From Stutzerimonas azotifigens DSM 17556 (lineage in GTDB: Bacteria; Pseudomonadota; Gammaproteobacteria; Pseudomonadales; Pseudomonadaceae), in contig NZ_AUDU01000017.1 in NCBI RefSeq assembly GCF_000425625.1, positions 121,225 through 185,224 on the forward strand: a DNA stretch of 64,000 nt, given 5' to 3'. Below are positions 35,197 through 44,018 of this stretch, piece by piece (the first letter of the stretch is position 1; the number at the start of each line of letters is the position of its first letter). A program made the translations under genes and the position numbers. Below the pieces are notes generated by a model that was not told the origin of the DNA, ran no database searches, and worked only from the letters and a program-made list of their open reading frames with translations.

Positions 35197-35534
35197 GCAT
35201 GGCGTGGCGGCGCCAGTGGCTACGTCGCGCAGGTTTGACGCTGCTGTGGGTCGTCTTGCTGCTGGTCGCGACAGTCACTGTCAATGTCGTCGGTATCCAC
35301 TTGGCCGGCGGCATCGAGGGTTGGCAGCAATGGCTGGATGATCATAGCGGCCATTTCCTGGCCTGGCGGCTACTGCTCTATGCCGGCACCACTTGGGGCT
35401 GGTGCTGGATGCGGCGCCGTGTACTGGCACGCGAGGCGGAACCCGGCACTCACCGGCGCCTGCGGACGGCCGAAATCGCTGCCGTCATCGCAGTTGCGGC
35501 ACTGGAGATCAGCCAGTTCGTACAAGGCGGATAA
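35193..35534 (+). CDS. Small ICE membrane protein, function unknown
   Basis: 113 residues with an N-terminal membrane helix (about 14-35), a second around 55-72 and a third near the C-terminus ('TAEIAAVIAVAALEISQF'). A small membrane protein occupies this slot before traG in related elements. No catalytic motif. Translationally coupled to the previous gene by ATGA and 12 bases ahead of traG. Confidence 0.7.
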   Translation: MSMAWRRQWLRRAGLTLLWVVLLLVATVTVNVVGIHLAGGIEGWQQWLDDHSGHFLAWRLLLYAGTTWGWCWMRRRVLAREAEPGTHRRLRTAEIAAVIAVAALEISQFVQGG

Positions 35535-35546
35535 CCGGAGGCTGCA

Positions 35547-37064
35547 ATGACCCTCTACACCACCGATTACCTTGAGTATTACTTGACGCTTGTCTCCTGG
35601 ATCGTCCACAACGGCATTTGGGCAGTTCTCGTCGCCAGTGGCGTATTCGCCATACCCTTTTTGGCCATCATCATTCAGGAATGGCTCAAGGCCCGCGCTG
35701 AAGGTGCCGACGAAGGAAACAAGGGCGCGTTGTCGGCCGTGCGTATCGAGAACCGCATCTATGTGTCCATCGTGGTTATCCTGTTCGCGGGCATGCCGTT
35801 CATCGACGTGGATTTCAACACGCTCCAGTTCGATCGCACCCGCTCAGCTCAATGCCAGGTGAGTGTCCCGGCGCCTGCTGAGACAGGCTGGTCCCAGTCC
35901 TTCAGCACCCTCAACGACCAGTCGGCCAAAGTGCCGGTGTGGTGGGCCTTCATGCACACCGTCTCGCGGGCGCTCACCGGCGCTGCGGTGGCGGCGATCC
36001 CCTGCGGCACCGATCTGCGGCAGATGCGCATGGAGGTCGACGCCACTCGCATCGATGATCCAGTACTTGCCCAAGAAGTGAGCGATTTCACCCATGACTG
36101 CTATGGGCCAGCACGCGCCAAGCTTTTCATGAATCGCCCGGCGCTGAACGAGGAACAGATGCATGACGTGACCTGGATCGGCTCGCGCTTCTTCCTCAAT
36201 ACTGCGGGTTACTACGACATCTATCGGGCAATGACACCACGCGAGGGCTGGGCCTATGACAGCAGCCGAGATGAAGGGCTGACGGAGGTGCCCAGCGGTG
36301 CGGGTTATCCAACCTGCAATCAATGGTGGTCCGACAGCACGAACGGACTGCGTGCACGCCTGCTCGGCCAGGTCGACCCCAGCTTGCTGACGCGAATCGG
36401 CGGCTGGGCCGGTTTCCTGTCACAGGATCAGGTCGACGATTCGGTGATTCGAGCCATCGCGTCGCCGCGGCAGCAGAAGCTCAACCAGGGTGCGGTCTAC
36501 AGCGACTACGGCGGCCAGATCGAAATGACCATTCCCAATGTCGCTACCCGTGCCGTCAGCGACGCCGGGCTGACCATCGGCTCCATCGGGTTTTTCCCCG
36601 CAATGGATGCGATGCGACAGGCGCTGCCGATGGTTCTGGCACTGCTAAAGATGGCGCTGGTGATCTGCATCCCGCTGGTGCTTGTTATCGGCACCTACGA
36701 TCTCAAAACCGTAGTCACAATCAGCATCGTGCAGTTCGCGTTGTTTTTTGTCGATTTCTGGTTCCAGCTCGCACGCTGGATCGACTCGACGATCCTCGAC
36801 GCGCTCTATGGCTGGGGCTGGGGGTGGAACCGGCCGCATGCGAACTTCGATCCGCTGATCGGCTTGAACAACACCTTCGGCGATATGGTCGTCAACTTCG
36901 TGATGGCCACGATGTTTATCACGCTGCCCGGGTTTTGGGTTGCTGCCTTATCTTGGGTCGGTGTACGCACCGGCGGACTGCTCCAAGGGCTCTCGGATGG
37001 CACACGACCGGTAAGTCAAGCAGGAGGAAAAGCGCCGGGAATGCTCTCAGGCAAACTCAGGTAG
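35547..37064 (+). CDS. traG: TraG-like conjugal transfer membrane protein
   Basis: 505 residues with several N-terminal and C-terminal membrane segments and a large periplasmic loop between about residues 85 and 340. Features: 'TLVSWIVHNGIWAVLVASGV' at the start and 'MVLALLKMALVICIPLVLVI' plus 'FVDFWFQLARWIDSTILDAL' near the end, as in the N-terminal domain of F-type TraG, which stabilises mating pairs and pili. The F-type cytoplasmic or exclusion C-terminal extension is absent, as usual in PFGI-1 elements. Confidence 0.85.
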   Translation: MTLYTTDYLEYYLTLVSWIVHNGIWAVLVASGVFAIPFLAIIIQEWLKARAEGADEGNKGALSAVRIENRIYVSIVVILFAGMPFIDVDFNTLQFDRTRSAQCQVSVPAPAETGWSQSFSTLNDQSAKVPVWWAFMHTVSRALTGAAVAAIPCGTDLRQMRMEVDATRIDDPVLAQEVSDFTHDCYGPARAKLFMNRPALNEEQMHDVTWIGSRFFLNTAGYYDIYRAMTPREGWAYDSSRDEGLTEVPSGAGYPTCNQWWSDSTNGLRARLLGQVDPSLLTRIGGWAGFLSQDQVDDSVIRAIASPRQQKLNQGAVYSDYGGQIEMTIPNVATRAVSDAGLTIGSIGFFPAMDAMRQALPMVLALLKMALVICIPLVLVIGTYDLKTVVTISIVQFALFFVDFWFQLARWIDSTILDALYGWGWGWNRPHANFDPLIGLNNTFGDMVVNFVMATMFITLPGFWVAALSWVGVRTGGLLQGLSDGTRPVSQAGGKAPGMLSGKLR

Positions 37065-37092
37065 GCAGCGAACCCGACACCTAACAATGGCG

Positions 37093-37473
37093 TTAGTCAT
37101 CATGCTGCGGGTCTGCATAACGCGAATCGGGAGCGTCGTTGTAAAGAGCCGGATGGTAGCCAGGATTGATCTTGTGTTCAGCTTGCTCACCGACCGCCCA
37201 CTCTTCTGACGCACCATCATCGGAGTCGCGGGCCATCCATGCCGCAACCACTGCCACAAGAAGCACAAGCACCAACCAGAAGGCGGCGTATAGCAGCACG
37301 CCAACCACCATCAGCTTGGCAATCCAGAGCAAGGCAGTAGCTCCACCAGCAGGTAAACCGTGCTCTACGAGCCAACCACTCATCTTCCGCTCTAGACGCA
37401 GGCATCCACACCACATCCGGCCGAATACTTGGCCAAGGTGCTCTGCGAATGAAGTCTGCGCAAAAGTTTTCAT
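37093..37473 (-). CDS. DUF3742 family membrane protein
   Basis: 126 residues on the opposite strand to traG, convergent with it and separated by 28 bases. N-terminal 'LGQVFGRMWCGCLRLERKMS' precedes one long hydrophobic region (about 50-85) and a charged tail ending in 'NPGYHPALYNDAPDSRYADP', the DUF3742 signature. These proteins are markers of PFGI-1/ICEclc-type elements; function unknown. Confidence 0.85.
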   Translation of the reverse strand: MKTFAQTSFAEHLGQVFGRMWCGCLRLERKMSGWLVEHGLPAGGATALLWIAKLMVVGVLLYAAFWLVLVLLVAVVAAWMARDSDDGASEEWAVGEQAEHKINPGYHPALYNDAPDSRYADPQHDD

Positions 37474-37586
37474 GGTGGTTACCTCATGGTCGTCCCGTTA
37501 TGTCCTCTCAACATCGGGTCTGCCGTGCCGTTGATCGAAGCTCACGTGGTTATTCAAGCGTAACGGGCATTTCTGCACGTCATCCA

Positions 37587-38000
37587 TCAGACACCGTGGC
37601 GCGACCAAAACTCCGCAGGCGTTACGATGGGATACCGATTTGCCAGCGCTAGCAAGTCCTTGTCGCCGGTAATCAGATAATCGGCGTGCGCCGCCACCAG
37701 TGTGAGCAATACGGGTTGGTCAGCCGGATCGCGCAGGTCAGCCGCATGTTCGCCCTCAGGCTCGACAATATCGACCAGGAACATAAGGCTGTCGACCAGA
37801 TCGCGGATCTCCTCGGGGGTCATGGCGATCCTGGGCAAGCGTGGCAACACTCGGGTCAGCTCGTCCAGAATGTAATGCGATAGCGCGACATCCAGACCAC
37901 CTTGGCGCCAGGCCGCCACAATGCGCCCCGGCACGCTGGCCGGATACGCCAGGCCCGACACCAGCACATTGGTATCGAGCACGACGCGCAGCCCTGCCAT
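37587..38000 (-). CDS. PIN-domain toxin
   Basis: 137 residues, a full PIN domain. The first acidic residue is in 'RVVLDTNVLVSGLAYP' (D9), 'HYILDELTRVL' gives the second, and 'DYLITGDKDLLALAN' gives the late Asp pair; together they form the Mg-dependent RNase site. The start overlaps the antitoxin stop by one base, giving translational coupling. Such pairs stabilise mobile elements by post-segregational killing; the RNA target is unknown. Confidence 0.88.
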   Translation of the reverse strand: MAGLRVVLDTNVLVSGLAYPASVPGRIVAAWRQGGLDVALSHYILDELTRVLPRLPRIAMTPEEIRDLVDSLMFLVDIVEPEGEHAADLRDPADQPVLLTLVAAHADYLITGDKDLLALANRYPIVTPAEFWSRHGV

Positions 38001-38272
38001 CAGCCCCGCTTCCGCTCAGCCGCAACCGCAGCCTCGATCTCGGCCAGACCTTCTTCGACCGGTACGCTGGCGTAAGCCTCGCCGATCCTGCTGCTCAAGG
38101 CATCGAAGCGCTCCTGCATGCGTCGAATGCGAGCGAACAACTCGGCGTCTACAAGGGCCGCAACTGGTTTACCGTCCTTCTTGATGACGATGCTGTCGTT
38201 GCGGTACTGGACTTGGTTAAGCATCTCGCCCAGGTTTTGCCGGAAGCTAACAGCGCTGACTTCGGTAATCAT
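38000..38272 (-). CDS. Phd/YefM-type antitoxin
   Basis: 90 residues from the ATG at 38272, preceded by a GAGGTG-like ribosome site; an upstream ATG at 38344 is less likely because the domain begins here ('ITEVSAVSFRQNLGEMLNQV'). The N-terminal Phd/YefM fold binds DNA and the helical, Glu/Arg-rich C-terminus would neutralise the PIN toxin. 'DSIVIKKDGKPVAALVD' is the family's beta-hairpin. A dyad just upstream (38284-38314) is a probable autoregulation site. Confidence 0.87.
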   Translation of the reverse strand: MITEVSAVSFRQNLGEMLNQVQYRNDSIVIKKDGKPVAALVDAELFARIRRMQERFDALSSRIGEAYASVPVEEGLAEIEAAVAAERKRG

Positions 38273-38283
38273 CGCGCACCTCA

Positions 38284-38314
38284 GACCATATCGGTCAATA
38301 TGATTGATATGGTC
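38284..38314. promoter_or_regulatory. Inverted-repeat operator of the Phd/PIN operon
   Basis: GACCATATC (38284-38292) and GATATGGTC (38306-38314) form a perfect 9-bp inverted repeat 12 bases upstream of the antitoxin ATG, with a second short dyad (TCAAT / ATTGA) inside. Location and symmetry fit binding by the antitoxin or toxin-antitoxin complex. Confidence 0.65.
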
Positions 38315-38399
38315 AGTATGGTATAGGTTCGGCATGGTGTCCATCCGGCTGGTCTATGTGGGTCGCCACGGTAGGGCCTGAACAGCCTGCCTGCTCTAA

Positions 38400-38429
38400 A
38401 CAATGCGGTTTGGATCATCACCGCATTGT
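38400..38429. other. oriT: Candidate origin of transfer: inverted repeat upstream of traI
   Basis: ACAATGCGGT (38400-38409) and ACCGCATTGT (38420-38429) form a perfect 10-bp inverted repeat with a 10-base spacer. A smaller G/C dyad, GGGGC (38498-38502) / GCCCC (38509-38513), follows. The gene-free stretch from 38315 to 38689 lies just ahead of the MobH relaxase gene, where oriT is commonly located in related elements. No nick site can be named from sequence alone. Otherwise this stretch holds no ORF with support. Confidence 0.45.
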
Positions 38430-38689
38430 CTGCGGCCAGCAAAGGAGCAACTGCCCGCGCCAAAAATCTGGAAAAGGGCAAGAGACTGGAAATCACGGGG
38501 GCTGACAGGCCCCTTCTAGAGGGAGCCCTAAAGGGGAATCACCCACACCGCATAGACGCTCGCGGATTTCCGTCCGTGCCGGCTATATCAAAGGATTCCG
38601 CTAAGGGTGCAAGGGAATGGGACTGAAGGGAAACGGGCCTACCCGAAAAGGGAAAAGGCCCTCGCCTACCTCAACTCCAGGTGCCACCG

Positions 38690-40534
38690 ATGCTCTCGCT
38701 ATTCCAAAGAAAACTCCAACTACCAACGGACTCGCCCCCCTCCAGCGGAGACAAGAAAAAAGGACTGATGCGGCCGGAGCCGGTCGCGTCGCTGCTGTCC
38801 ACAACGCGCCGGCGGAAGCTGCTGGAGCACATCTGGCAACGTACCTCGCTCTCACGCAAACATTTCGCCTCGCTCTACTTGGCTCCGCTGCAACGCTATG
38901 CCGCGCTGGTCCAGCAGTTTCCTGCTTCGGAAGCACATCACCATGCGTATCCAGGGGGGATGCTGGACCACGGCCTGGAAATCGTCGCGTATGCGCTCAA
39001 GCTGCGTCAGTCGTATCTTCTACCCAGTGGCACCACACCCGAGGATCAGGTCGTACAGGCAGAAGCCTGGACCGCCGCCATAGCCTACGCCGCGCTGCTG
39101 CATGACATCGGCAAGATAGCTGTCGATGTGCACGTCGAACATGCCGACGGCAGCACTTGGCATCCCTGGCACGGCCCGCTAGCTCGCCCCTACCGATTCC
39201 GTTACCGGCAGGATCGTGAGTATCGCTTACACAGCGCAGCCACGGGCTTGCTGTATCGCCAAGTAATCGATGACGAGATTCTCGACTGGCTCAGCACCTT
39301 CCCTCCACTCTGGTCCGCACTGCTGTACGTCCTGGCCGGCCAGTACGAACACGCAGGTGTCCTCGGCGAATTGGTCATTCAGGCCGACCGTGCTTCGGTC
39401 GCCCAAGCCCTGGGAGGCGATCCTGCACGGGCTATGGCGGCCCCTAAGCACGCGCTGCAGCGCAAGCTACTCGATGGCCTGCGCTACCTGCTAAAGGAGG
39501 AGCTGAAACTCAACCAGCCCCAGGCGTCGGACGGCTGGCTGACGCAGGACTCTCTGTGGTTGGTCAGCAAGACTGTTTCGGACAAGTTGCGCGCGCACTT
39601 GCTGGCACGGGGTATCGAAGGTATCCCCGCGAACAACACTGCAGTGTTCAACGTGCTACAGGATCACGGCATGCTCCAGCCCACCAGTGAAGGCAAGGCG
39701 ATCTGGCGAGCGACGGTCAGGAGCGACGTAGGTTGGTCGCACACGTTCACACTACTGCGATTGGCGCCAGCCCTGATCTGGGAGGGAAACGATCGACCGG
39801 AGCCGTTCACTGGCACCGTCGTGATAGAGGTGGAGCCCAACGATACGACCGCAGAACCATCCATCGATAGCGGTGAAACCTCACCTGTGGCGACCGCCGC
39901 GCCTGCGCCCTCTGCTGCACCCGCTGCCGATAGCATCGACGCCTTGCTGGCATTACTCGGCACCTCAGATACCGAACCGCCCTCGCAGAGGCCGGAGATT
40001 GAAGCACTACCAGAAACGGGCATCGATGACCCACCCGCAACTTTCCAGGTGAACGATGCAATGCTGGCTCCTGCCGCTGTGCTTCCACCCACCGAGAACG
40101 GTGGAAACTCACGGGAGCCACCTTCCGGCGAACACTTCATGGCTTGGCTACGACAACGTGTACAGAGCCGCAAACTCATCATCAATGATGCCAAGGCCCT
40201 GGTGCACGCCGTGGCTGACACGGCATTTTTGGTTAGTCCCGGTGTGTTTCAGCGTTACGCACAGGAGCACCCGCACACGGCCACGCTCGCCAAGCAGGAT
40301 CAGGTTTCAGATTGGCAGTGGGTGCAAAAGCGCTTTGAAAAGCTGCAACTGCATCGTAAGCAGATCAATGGCCTGAACATCTGGACATGCGAGGTGACGG
40401 GACCACGCAGGTCAAGACGATTACACGGTTATCTGCTGGCAGAACCGCAGCACCTGTTCGATGAGGTGCCACCCAACAACCCGCATCTAGAACTTCGCAC
40501 TGATGGCATTTGTACTGACTTGACCAGAAGTTAA
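38690..40534 (+). CDS. traI: MobH-family relaxase TraI (TIGR03760)
   Basis: The ATG at 38690 gives 614 residues; a GTG at 38681 would add three. The MobH core is visible as 'EAHHHAYPGGMLDHGLEIVA' (three-His motif at 83-85 with H94) and the HD pair in 'ALLHDIGKIAVD' (138-139). A Pro/Ala/Ser-rich linker (about 385-480) leads to a C-terminal DNA-binding-like domain ending 'HLELRTDGIC'. The relaxase nicks oriT and leads the strand to TraD. Unlike usual PFGI-1-type elements, no integrase gene follows. Confidence 0.9.
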   Translation: MLSLFQRKLQLPTDSPPSSGDKKKGLMRPEPVASLLSTTRRRKLLEHIWQRTSLSRKHFASLYLAPLQRYAALVQQFPASEAHHHAYPGGMLDHGLEIVAYALKLRQSYLLPSGTTPEDQVVQAEAWTAAIAYAALLHDIGKIAVDVHVEHADGSTWHPWHGPLARPYRFRYRQDREYRLHSAATGLLYRQVIDDEILDWLSTFPPLWSALLYVLAGQYEHAGVLGELVIQADRASVAQALGGDPARAMAAPKHALQRKLLDGLRYLLKEELKLNQPQASDGWLTQDSLWLVSKTVSDKLRAHLLARGIEGIPANNTAVFNVLQDHGMLQPTSEGKAIWRATVRSDVGWSHTFTLLRLAPALIWEGNDRPEPFTGTVVIEVEPNDTTAEPSIDSGETSPVATAAPAPSAAPAADSIDALLALLGTSDTEPPSQRPEIEALPETGIDDPPATFQVNDAMLAPAAVLPPTENGGNSREPPSGEHFMAWLRQRVQSRKLIINDAKALVHAVADTAFLVSPGVFQRYAQEHPHTATLAKQDQVSDWQWVQKRFEKLQLHRKQINGLNIWTCEVTGPRRSRRLHGYLLAEPQHLFDEVPPNNPHLELRTDGICTDLTRS

Positions 40535-40613
40535 GTACGTATTAACCGCTGAACCAATATCCAACGAGGGTACGATCGAGGTCAGTCAGCAACCTCCCAG
40601 CCGTATCCTTAAT

Positions 40614-42734
40614 TTACTCGTAGGGCTCTCGCACTGTACCGACCACGCCTTCGCTCGGAGAGCGCCCGCCGACGCCTGCGGTGTTGTCGATTAAACTGGC
40701 AGTGGCGGTCTGTACAAACGCCTTCATTTGCTCAAGTAAAATTGCATCTGCCGAGGTGGTTTCGGTCCGAGCACTTTGCGGCTGCGCCCCAAGTTGGTAG
40801 TTATAAATTCGTGGTTCCATACCTTTTGGCTGCACCACGATCCGATCGCCGCTCACCATAGCGACCGTCTGGTCGCCGCCAGAGGGTTTTATGATGCCAA
40901 AGCCCGGATCGTCCGGCGCCAGGCTCAGCAGATCACGGCCCCAGCACTGTTGGCGCACCGCACCATCCAGCCGGCCCATGATCGTAGGCACCACGTCCAC
41001 CTGAGTGCCCACCACATCCATTGTGCTACCGAACCGTTCCTGTATGCCTGGCGCAATCAACAGCAGGGGAACGTGAAAACGATACAGGTCCATCTCGGTC
41101 AGCTGTTCTTCCGCGCCGAACCCATGATCACCAACGACGACGAACAACGTGTTTTTATAATAAGGCGCCTTCTTGGCCTTCTCGAAAAACTGACCCAGTG
41201 CCCAATCGGAGTAGCGCATGGCTGTCAGATGCGGATCGAGCGAGCCGTGACCGCTGGCAGGCTTGACCGGAAGTGGGTCGGGAAGTGCATAGGGCGTATG
41301 GTTTGAAAGCGTCTGGAGCAAGGCGTAGAACGGCTTACTCCCGTCTTGCTTGAGCAACTCTTCGGCGGCACGGTCGAACATGTCCTGATCGGAAACGCCC
41401 CAAGTCGGATCAGAGACGACCGGATTGGTATAGTCATTGCGGCCGATGAACCGGGTCATGCCCTGGTTGCTGAAAAAACCCGACTGATTATCCCAGGCGA
41501 AATCCCCGTTGTAGACGTAGAGATCATCATAACCTCGGGCGCTTAGCAGCTGTGGGAGGCCGGAGAACTGGTGGCCGCCCTCAGGCGTCTGCATCAGATA
41601 TTCGAACCCCGGGAGGTTGGGAAAGCAGGCCATGGTAGCGAACATGCCCTGATGGGTATGAGTGCCGTTGGAAAAAATCCGGCGAAGCAACAGGCCATCC
41701 TGTGCCAGGCGGTCGAAGTTCGGGGTTATCCCGGCTTGGCTCCCGAGCGCCCCAACGAAATGGCCGGCAAAGCTTTCCATCAGGATCACCACCACGTTTT
41801 GAATCGGCAACCGGGTATCGACAGGTGCCTGATAGTCACGGCGAATGGCTGCCGTTTCCGAGTCGACCAGGCGATCATTCGGGCCCAGCAGCAGGTCGCG
41901 GGTGATGGCGACGGCCTGGTCGGACGGCATCGAAGGCTTCCAGACGTTGTCCCGTTCGGCGGAGAGACGGCTCTTCCCGGCTGCATACAGGCTCAGCATG
42001 CCATTCAGGCCAAGCTGGTTCGCGAACATCGATTCGGTCGTGAACGCATCGCCCCAGCGCAGGGGCGGGCCCTGGCGAAGGGTGCCGCGTGCGGCGATGA
42101 CGGAAACCAGCACGCAGAGCAGCAATGTCACACCTCGGACAGGCCACGAACGCACGGATCGATCGCAGCGCTGCCCGTTCGGTTGGCGGCCGGCCGACTT
42201 CCAATGCCTATCCAGCCAGGCAAAGATTGCGAATGCTGCCCCACTCAGTACCGCCCAGGCCAGCAGCAGACGGACCACCGGAAATCCATGCCAGAGCATG
42301 CTCAGCACTGTTGCCGGATCTTCCTGGATGTACTGGAAAACCAGCCCGTTGAGGCGCTGGTGGAATTCCTGGTAGAAGTTCAGCTCGACCATGCCGAAAA
42401 AAATCGCCAGGCCCGCTGCGAAGTTCAGCCAGTAGCGTTGCCAGCGGCGCGCAGCCACTAGTCGCGTGCTGAATAACGCCAGGATCAGCGGAGCACAGAT
42501 GAACACAACGACGCGCAAGTCGAAGCGCAAGCCATTAAAAAACGCCTCGACAAAGCTGGCCGCAGGCGTGTCGCCGATCAGTTCGTGGTTATAGACCAGC
42601 AGCCCGAGTCGCAGCAGTGAAAAAAGAAGAAGAAGGACGATTGCGCTCGTCAGAATGAAACCGAGGTGTTCAAGGGTGCCTGGCGATGTTCCACGCGCAG
42701 CCACACGACCCGAGGGCCGCTGGTTTGAATTCAT
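40614..42734 (-). CDS. LTA-synthase-family sulfatase-fold phosphotransferase (first copy)
   Basis: 706 residues. About five N-terminal membrane helices (residues ~25-215) precede a periplasmic sulfatase/alkaline-phosphatase-like domain. The catalytic Thr is in 'FSNGTHTHQGMFATMA' near residue 360, 'VVILMESFAGHF' supplies the first metal ligand and 'LFVVVGDHGFGAEE' the Asp-His pair. Enzymes of this fold move a phospholipid head group (phosphoglycerol or phosphoethanolamine) to an envelope glycan or lipid, leaving diacylglycerol. Last gene of the minus-strand operon that includes dgkA, which can recycle diacylglycerol. The acceptor is unknown; it is not a classical EptA. Confidence 0.85.
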   Translation of the reverse strand: MNSNQRPSGRVAARGTSPGTLEHLGFILTSAIVLLLLFSLLRLGLLVYNHELIGDTPAASFVEAFFNGLRFDLRVVVFICAPLILALFSTRLVAARRWQRYWLNFAAGLAIFFGMVELNFYQEFHQRLNGLVFQYIQEDPATVLSMLWHGFPVVRLLLAWAVLSGAAFAIFAWLDRHWKSAGRQPNGQRCDRSVRSWPVRGVTLLLCVLVSVIAARGTLRQGPPLRWGDAFTTESMFANQLGLNGMLSLYAAGKSRLSAERDNVWKPSMPSDQAVAITRDLLLGPNDRLVDSETAAIRRDYQAPVDTRLPIQNVVVILMESFAGHFVGALGSQAGITPNFDRLAQDGLLLRRIFSNGTHTHQGMFATMACFPNLPGFEYLMQTPEGGHQFSGLPQLLSARGYDDLYVYNGDFAWDNQSGFFSNQGMTRFIGRNDYTNPVVSDPTWGVSDQDMFDRAAEELLKQDGSKPFYALLQTLSNHTPYALPDPLPVKPASGHGSLDPHLTAMRYSDWALGQFFEKAKKAPYYKNTLFVVVGDHGFGAEEQLTEMDLYRFHVPLLLIAPGIQERFGSTMDVVGTQVDVVPTIMGRLDGAVRQQCWGRDLLSLAPDDPGFGIIKPSGGDQTVAMVSGDRIVVQPKGMEPRIYNYQLGAQPQSARTETTSADAILLEQMKAFVQTATASLIDNTAGVGGRSPSEGVVGTVREPYE

Positions 42735-42744
42735 GGGAAGACCT

Positions 42745-43629
42745 TTAGGAGCGATTCAGCTCGAGGATGCGATCGCGGCCCTGCTCGGCGAGCAGATAAT
42801 GGCGCGGTGCGACACGTAGCAGCGTTTGTGGAGAGCGCAGATGGCCGAGGACGACATGCTCGGTGCCGGTGTTATCCAGCAAAAGCAGACGTGCCATGTG
42901 GGTGGCGTCCTCGCTGGCCCAGAGTCCCTCTTCGGTACAGAGCAGATAGCCGGGTTCGTTTAGCCCGGACCAAACGGTCTCGTCCACGCCGTCCTCGTTC
43001 AGGCGCTTGACCCAGCCGCGTTTCTTCTCGGCATAGAAAAGCCGCCCATCGGGGCATGCGGTGATGGCCTCTGCTTCGTTTAGTCCGTCACGCAAGATAA
43101 CGGTCTTGCCGCTATGCGGGTCGAAGCGCAGCAGCCGACCGCTGGCCTGATCCTCGATGGCATAGAGATAACGACCATCGCTGGCGAGCTGCTCCACGCC
43201 TTGGCCGATCAGCAGGCTGGTGGTTTTGTCTGCGTGCATCCACAGGACCGGTAAATTTCCACCTTCCTGACTGATGGCGATCCCGCCTCGATAAGCCAGT
43301 AACCCGTCCGGTTTGGACAACCCTTGCATCACCTGAAAAACGCTGCCATCGGCAGGCAGCTTCAACAGCGTCCCGTTTCCGTTTCGGTATTCCTGCGTCA
43401 CATAGAGATTGCTTCGGTCGTCCTTGGCCAGGGCGCTGACCCTCTCGATATCATCGTAGTAGACTTGGTAACCCCAGCCGGATGCGGCGGTTACTGCTGC
43501 CAGGTGACGCCATGCAGGCAATGCCAGCGCCAATGCCGAAACGGCAAGCCCGCAGGCAACGACTTTTAGGGCATTGAGTAGCGCCCAATGATCGGCCTTT
43601 AGAACGCTAGCTAGAGGACGCCGAGTCAT
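42745..43629 (-). CDS. Membrane-anchored beta-propeller-like protein
   Basis: The ATG at 43629 overlaps the dgkA stop (ATGA), so it was chosen over a much longer frame that runs through dgkA. 294 residues: one membrane helix (about 22-42) and then repeated blade-like segments such as 'DGLLAYRGGIAISQEGGNLP', 'ASDGRYLYAIEDQASGRLLR' and 'TACPDGRLFYAEKKRGWVKR', resembling SMP-30/NHL-type propellers. It probably faces the periplasm. Function unknown; the position between dgkA and the phosphotransferase suggests a scaffold or substrate-binding role. Confidence 0.7.
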   Translation of the reverse strand: MTRRPLASVLKADHWALLNALKVVACGLAVSALALALPAWRHLAAVTAASGWGYQVYYDDIERVSALAKDDRSNLYVTQEYRNGNGTLLKLPADGSVFQVMQGLSKPDGLLAYRGGIAISQEGGNLPVLWMHADKTTSLLIGQGVEQLASDGRYLYAIEDQASGRLLRFDPHSGKTVILRDGLNEAEAITACPDGRLFYAEKKRGWVKRLNEDGVDETVWSGLNEPGYLLCTEEGLWASEDATHMARLLLLDNTGTEHVVLGHLRSPQTLLRVAPRHYLLAEQGRDRILELNRS

Positions 43630-44018
43630 AGCAAGATTACTCCCCAGACAACCACAATCAGAATCAGCGCGAGAAATTGGGCAGCACTGCCCATGTCCTT
43701 GGCTTGCTTTGAAAGCGGGTGGATAGCCATAGATATCCGGTCGATGGCTGCCTCGATCGCTGAGTTGAGCAGTTCCACGATCAGCGCCATGAGAGCCACC
43801 AGGATCATCACGGCCCGTTCGGTTCTGCTCACATCGAGCAGGCAGACAACGGGGATCAGCATGAGGTTCAGCAACAGCAACTGGCGGAACGCCGCTTCTC
43901 CTAGGTAAGCGGCCTTGAGTCCGGCCAGCGAATAGCCTGTCGCATCGATGATTCGGCGCAGGCCCGAGCGCCCCTTCAAAGCCTGTGCATCGGTTTGGCA
44001 ATCGTTTAGTTCGCTCAT
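43626..44018 (-). CDS. dgkA: Diacylglycerol kinase DgkA
   Basis: 130 residues with three membrane helices. 'RIIDATGYSLAGLKAAYLGE', 'AFRQLLLLNLML' and the active-site segment 'VELLNSAIEAAIDRISMAIH' with 'LSKQAKDMGSAAQF' are the prokaryotic DgkA signature. It phosphorylates diacylglycerol to phosphatidic acid in the inner membrane. In this cluster it would remove the diacylglycerol left by the two sulfatase-fold transferases. Overlaps both neighbouring genes by four bases. Confidence 0.93.
   Translation of the reverse strand: MSELNDCQTDAQALKGRSGLRRIIDATGYSLAGLKAAYLGEAAFRQLLLLNLMLIPVVCLLDVSRTERAVMILVALMALIVELLNSAIEAAIDRISMAIHPLSKQAKDMGSAAQFLALILIVVVWGVILL

Noticed and set aside
41571..42461. 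296-residue plus-strand frame opposite the first phosphotransferase
   Set aside because: Antisense to a gene with intact catalytic motifs; no recognisable domain.
40614..42734. Assignment of the first sulfatase-fold gene as eptA/mcr phosphoethanolamine transferase
   Set aside because: The membrane part and catalytic surroundings ('GTHTHQG', 'GDHGFG') look like the LtaS/phosphoglycerol-transferase branch rather than EptA/MCR, so only the broader family is claimed.
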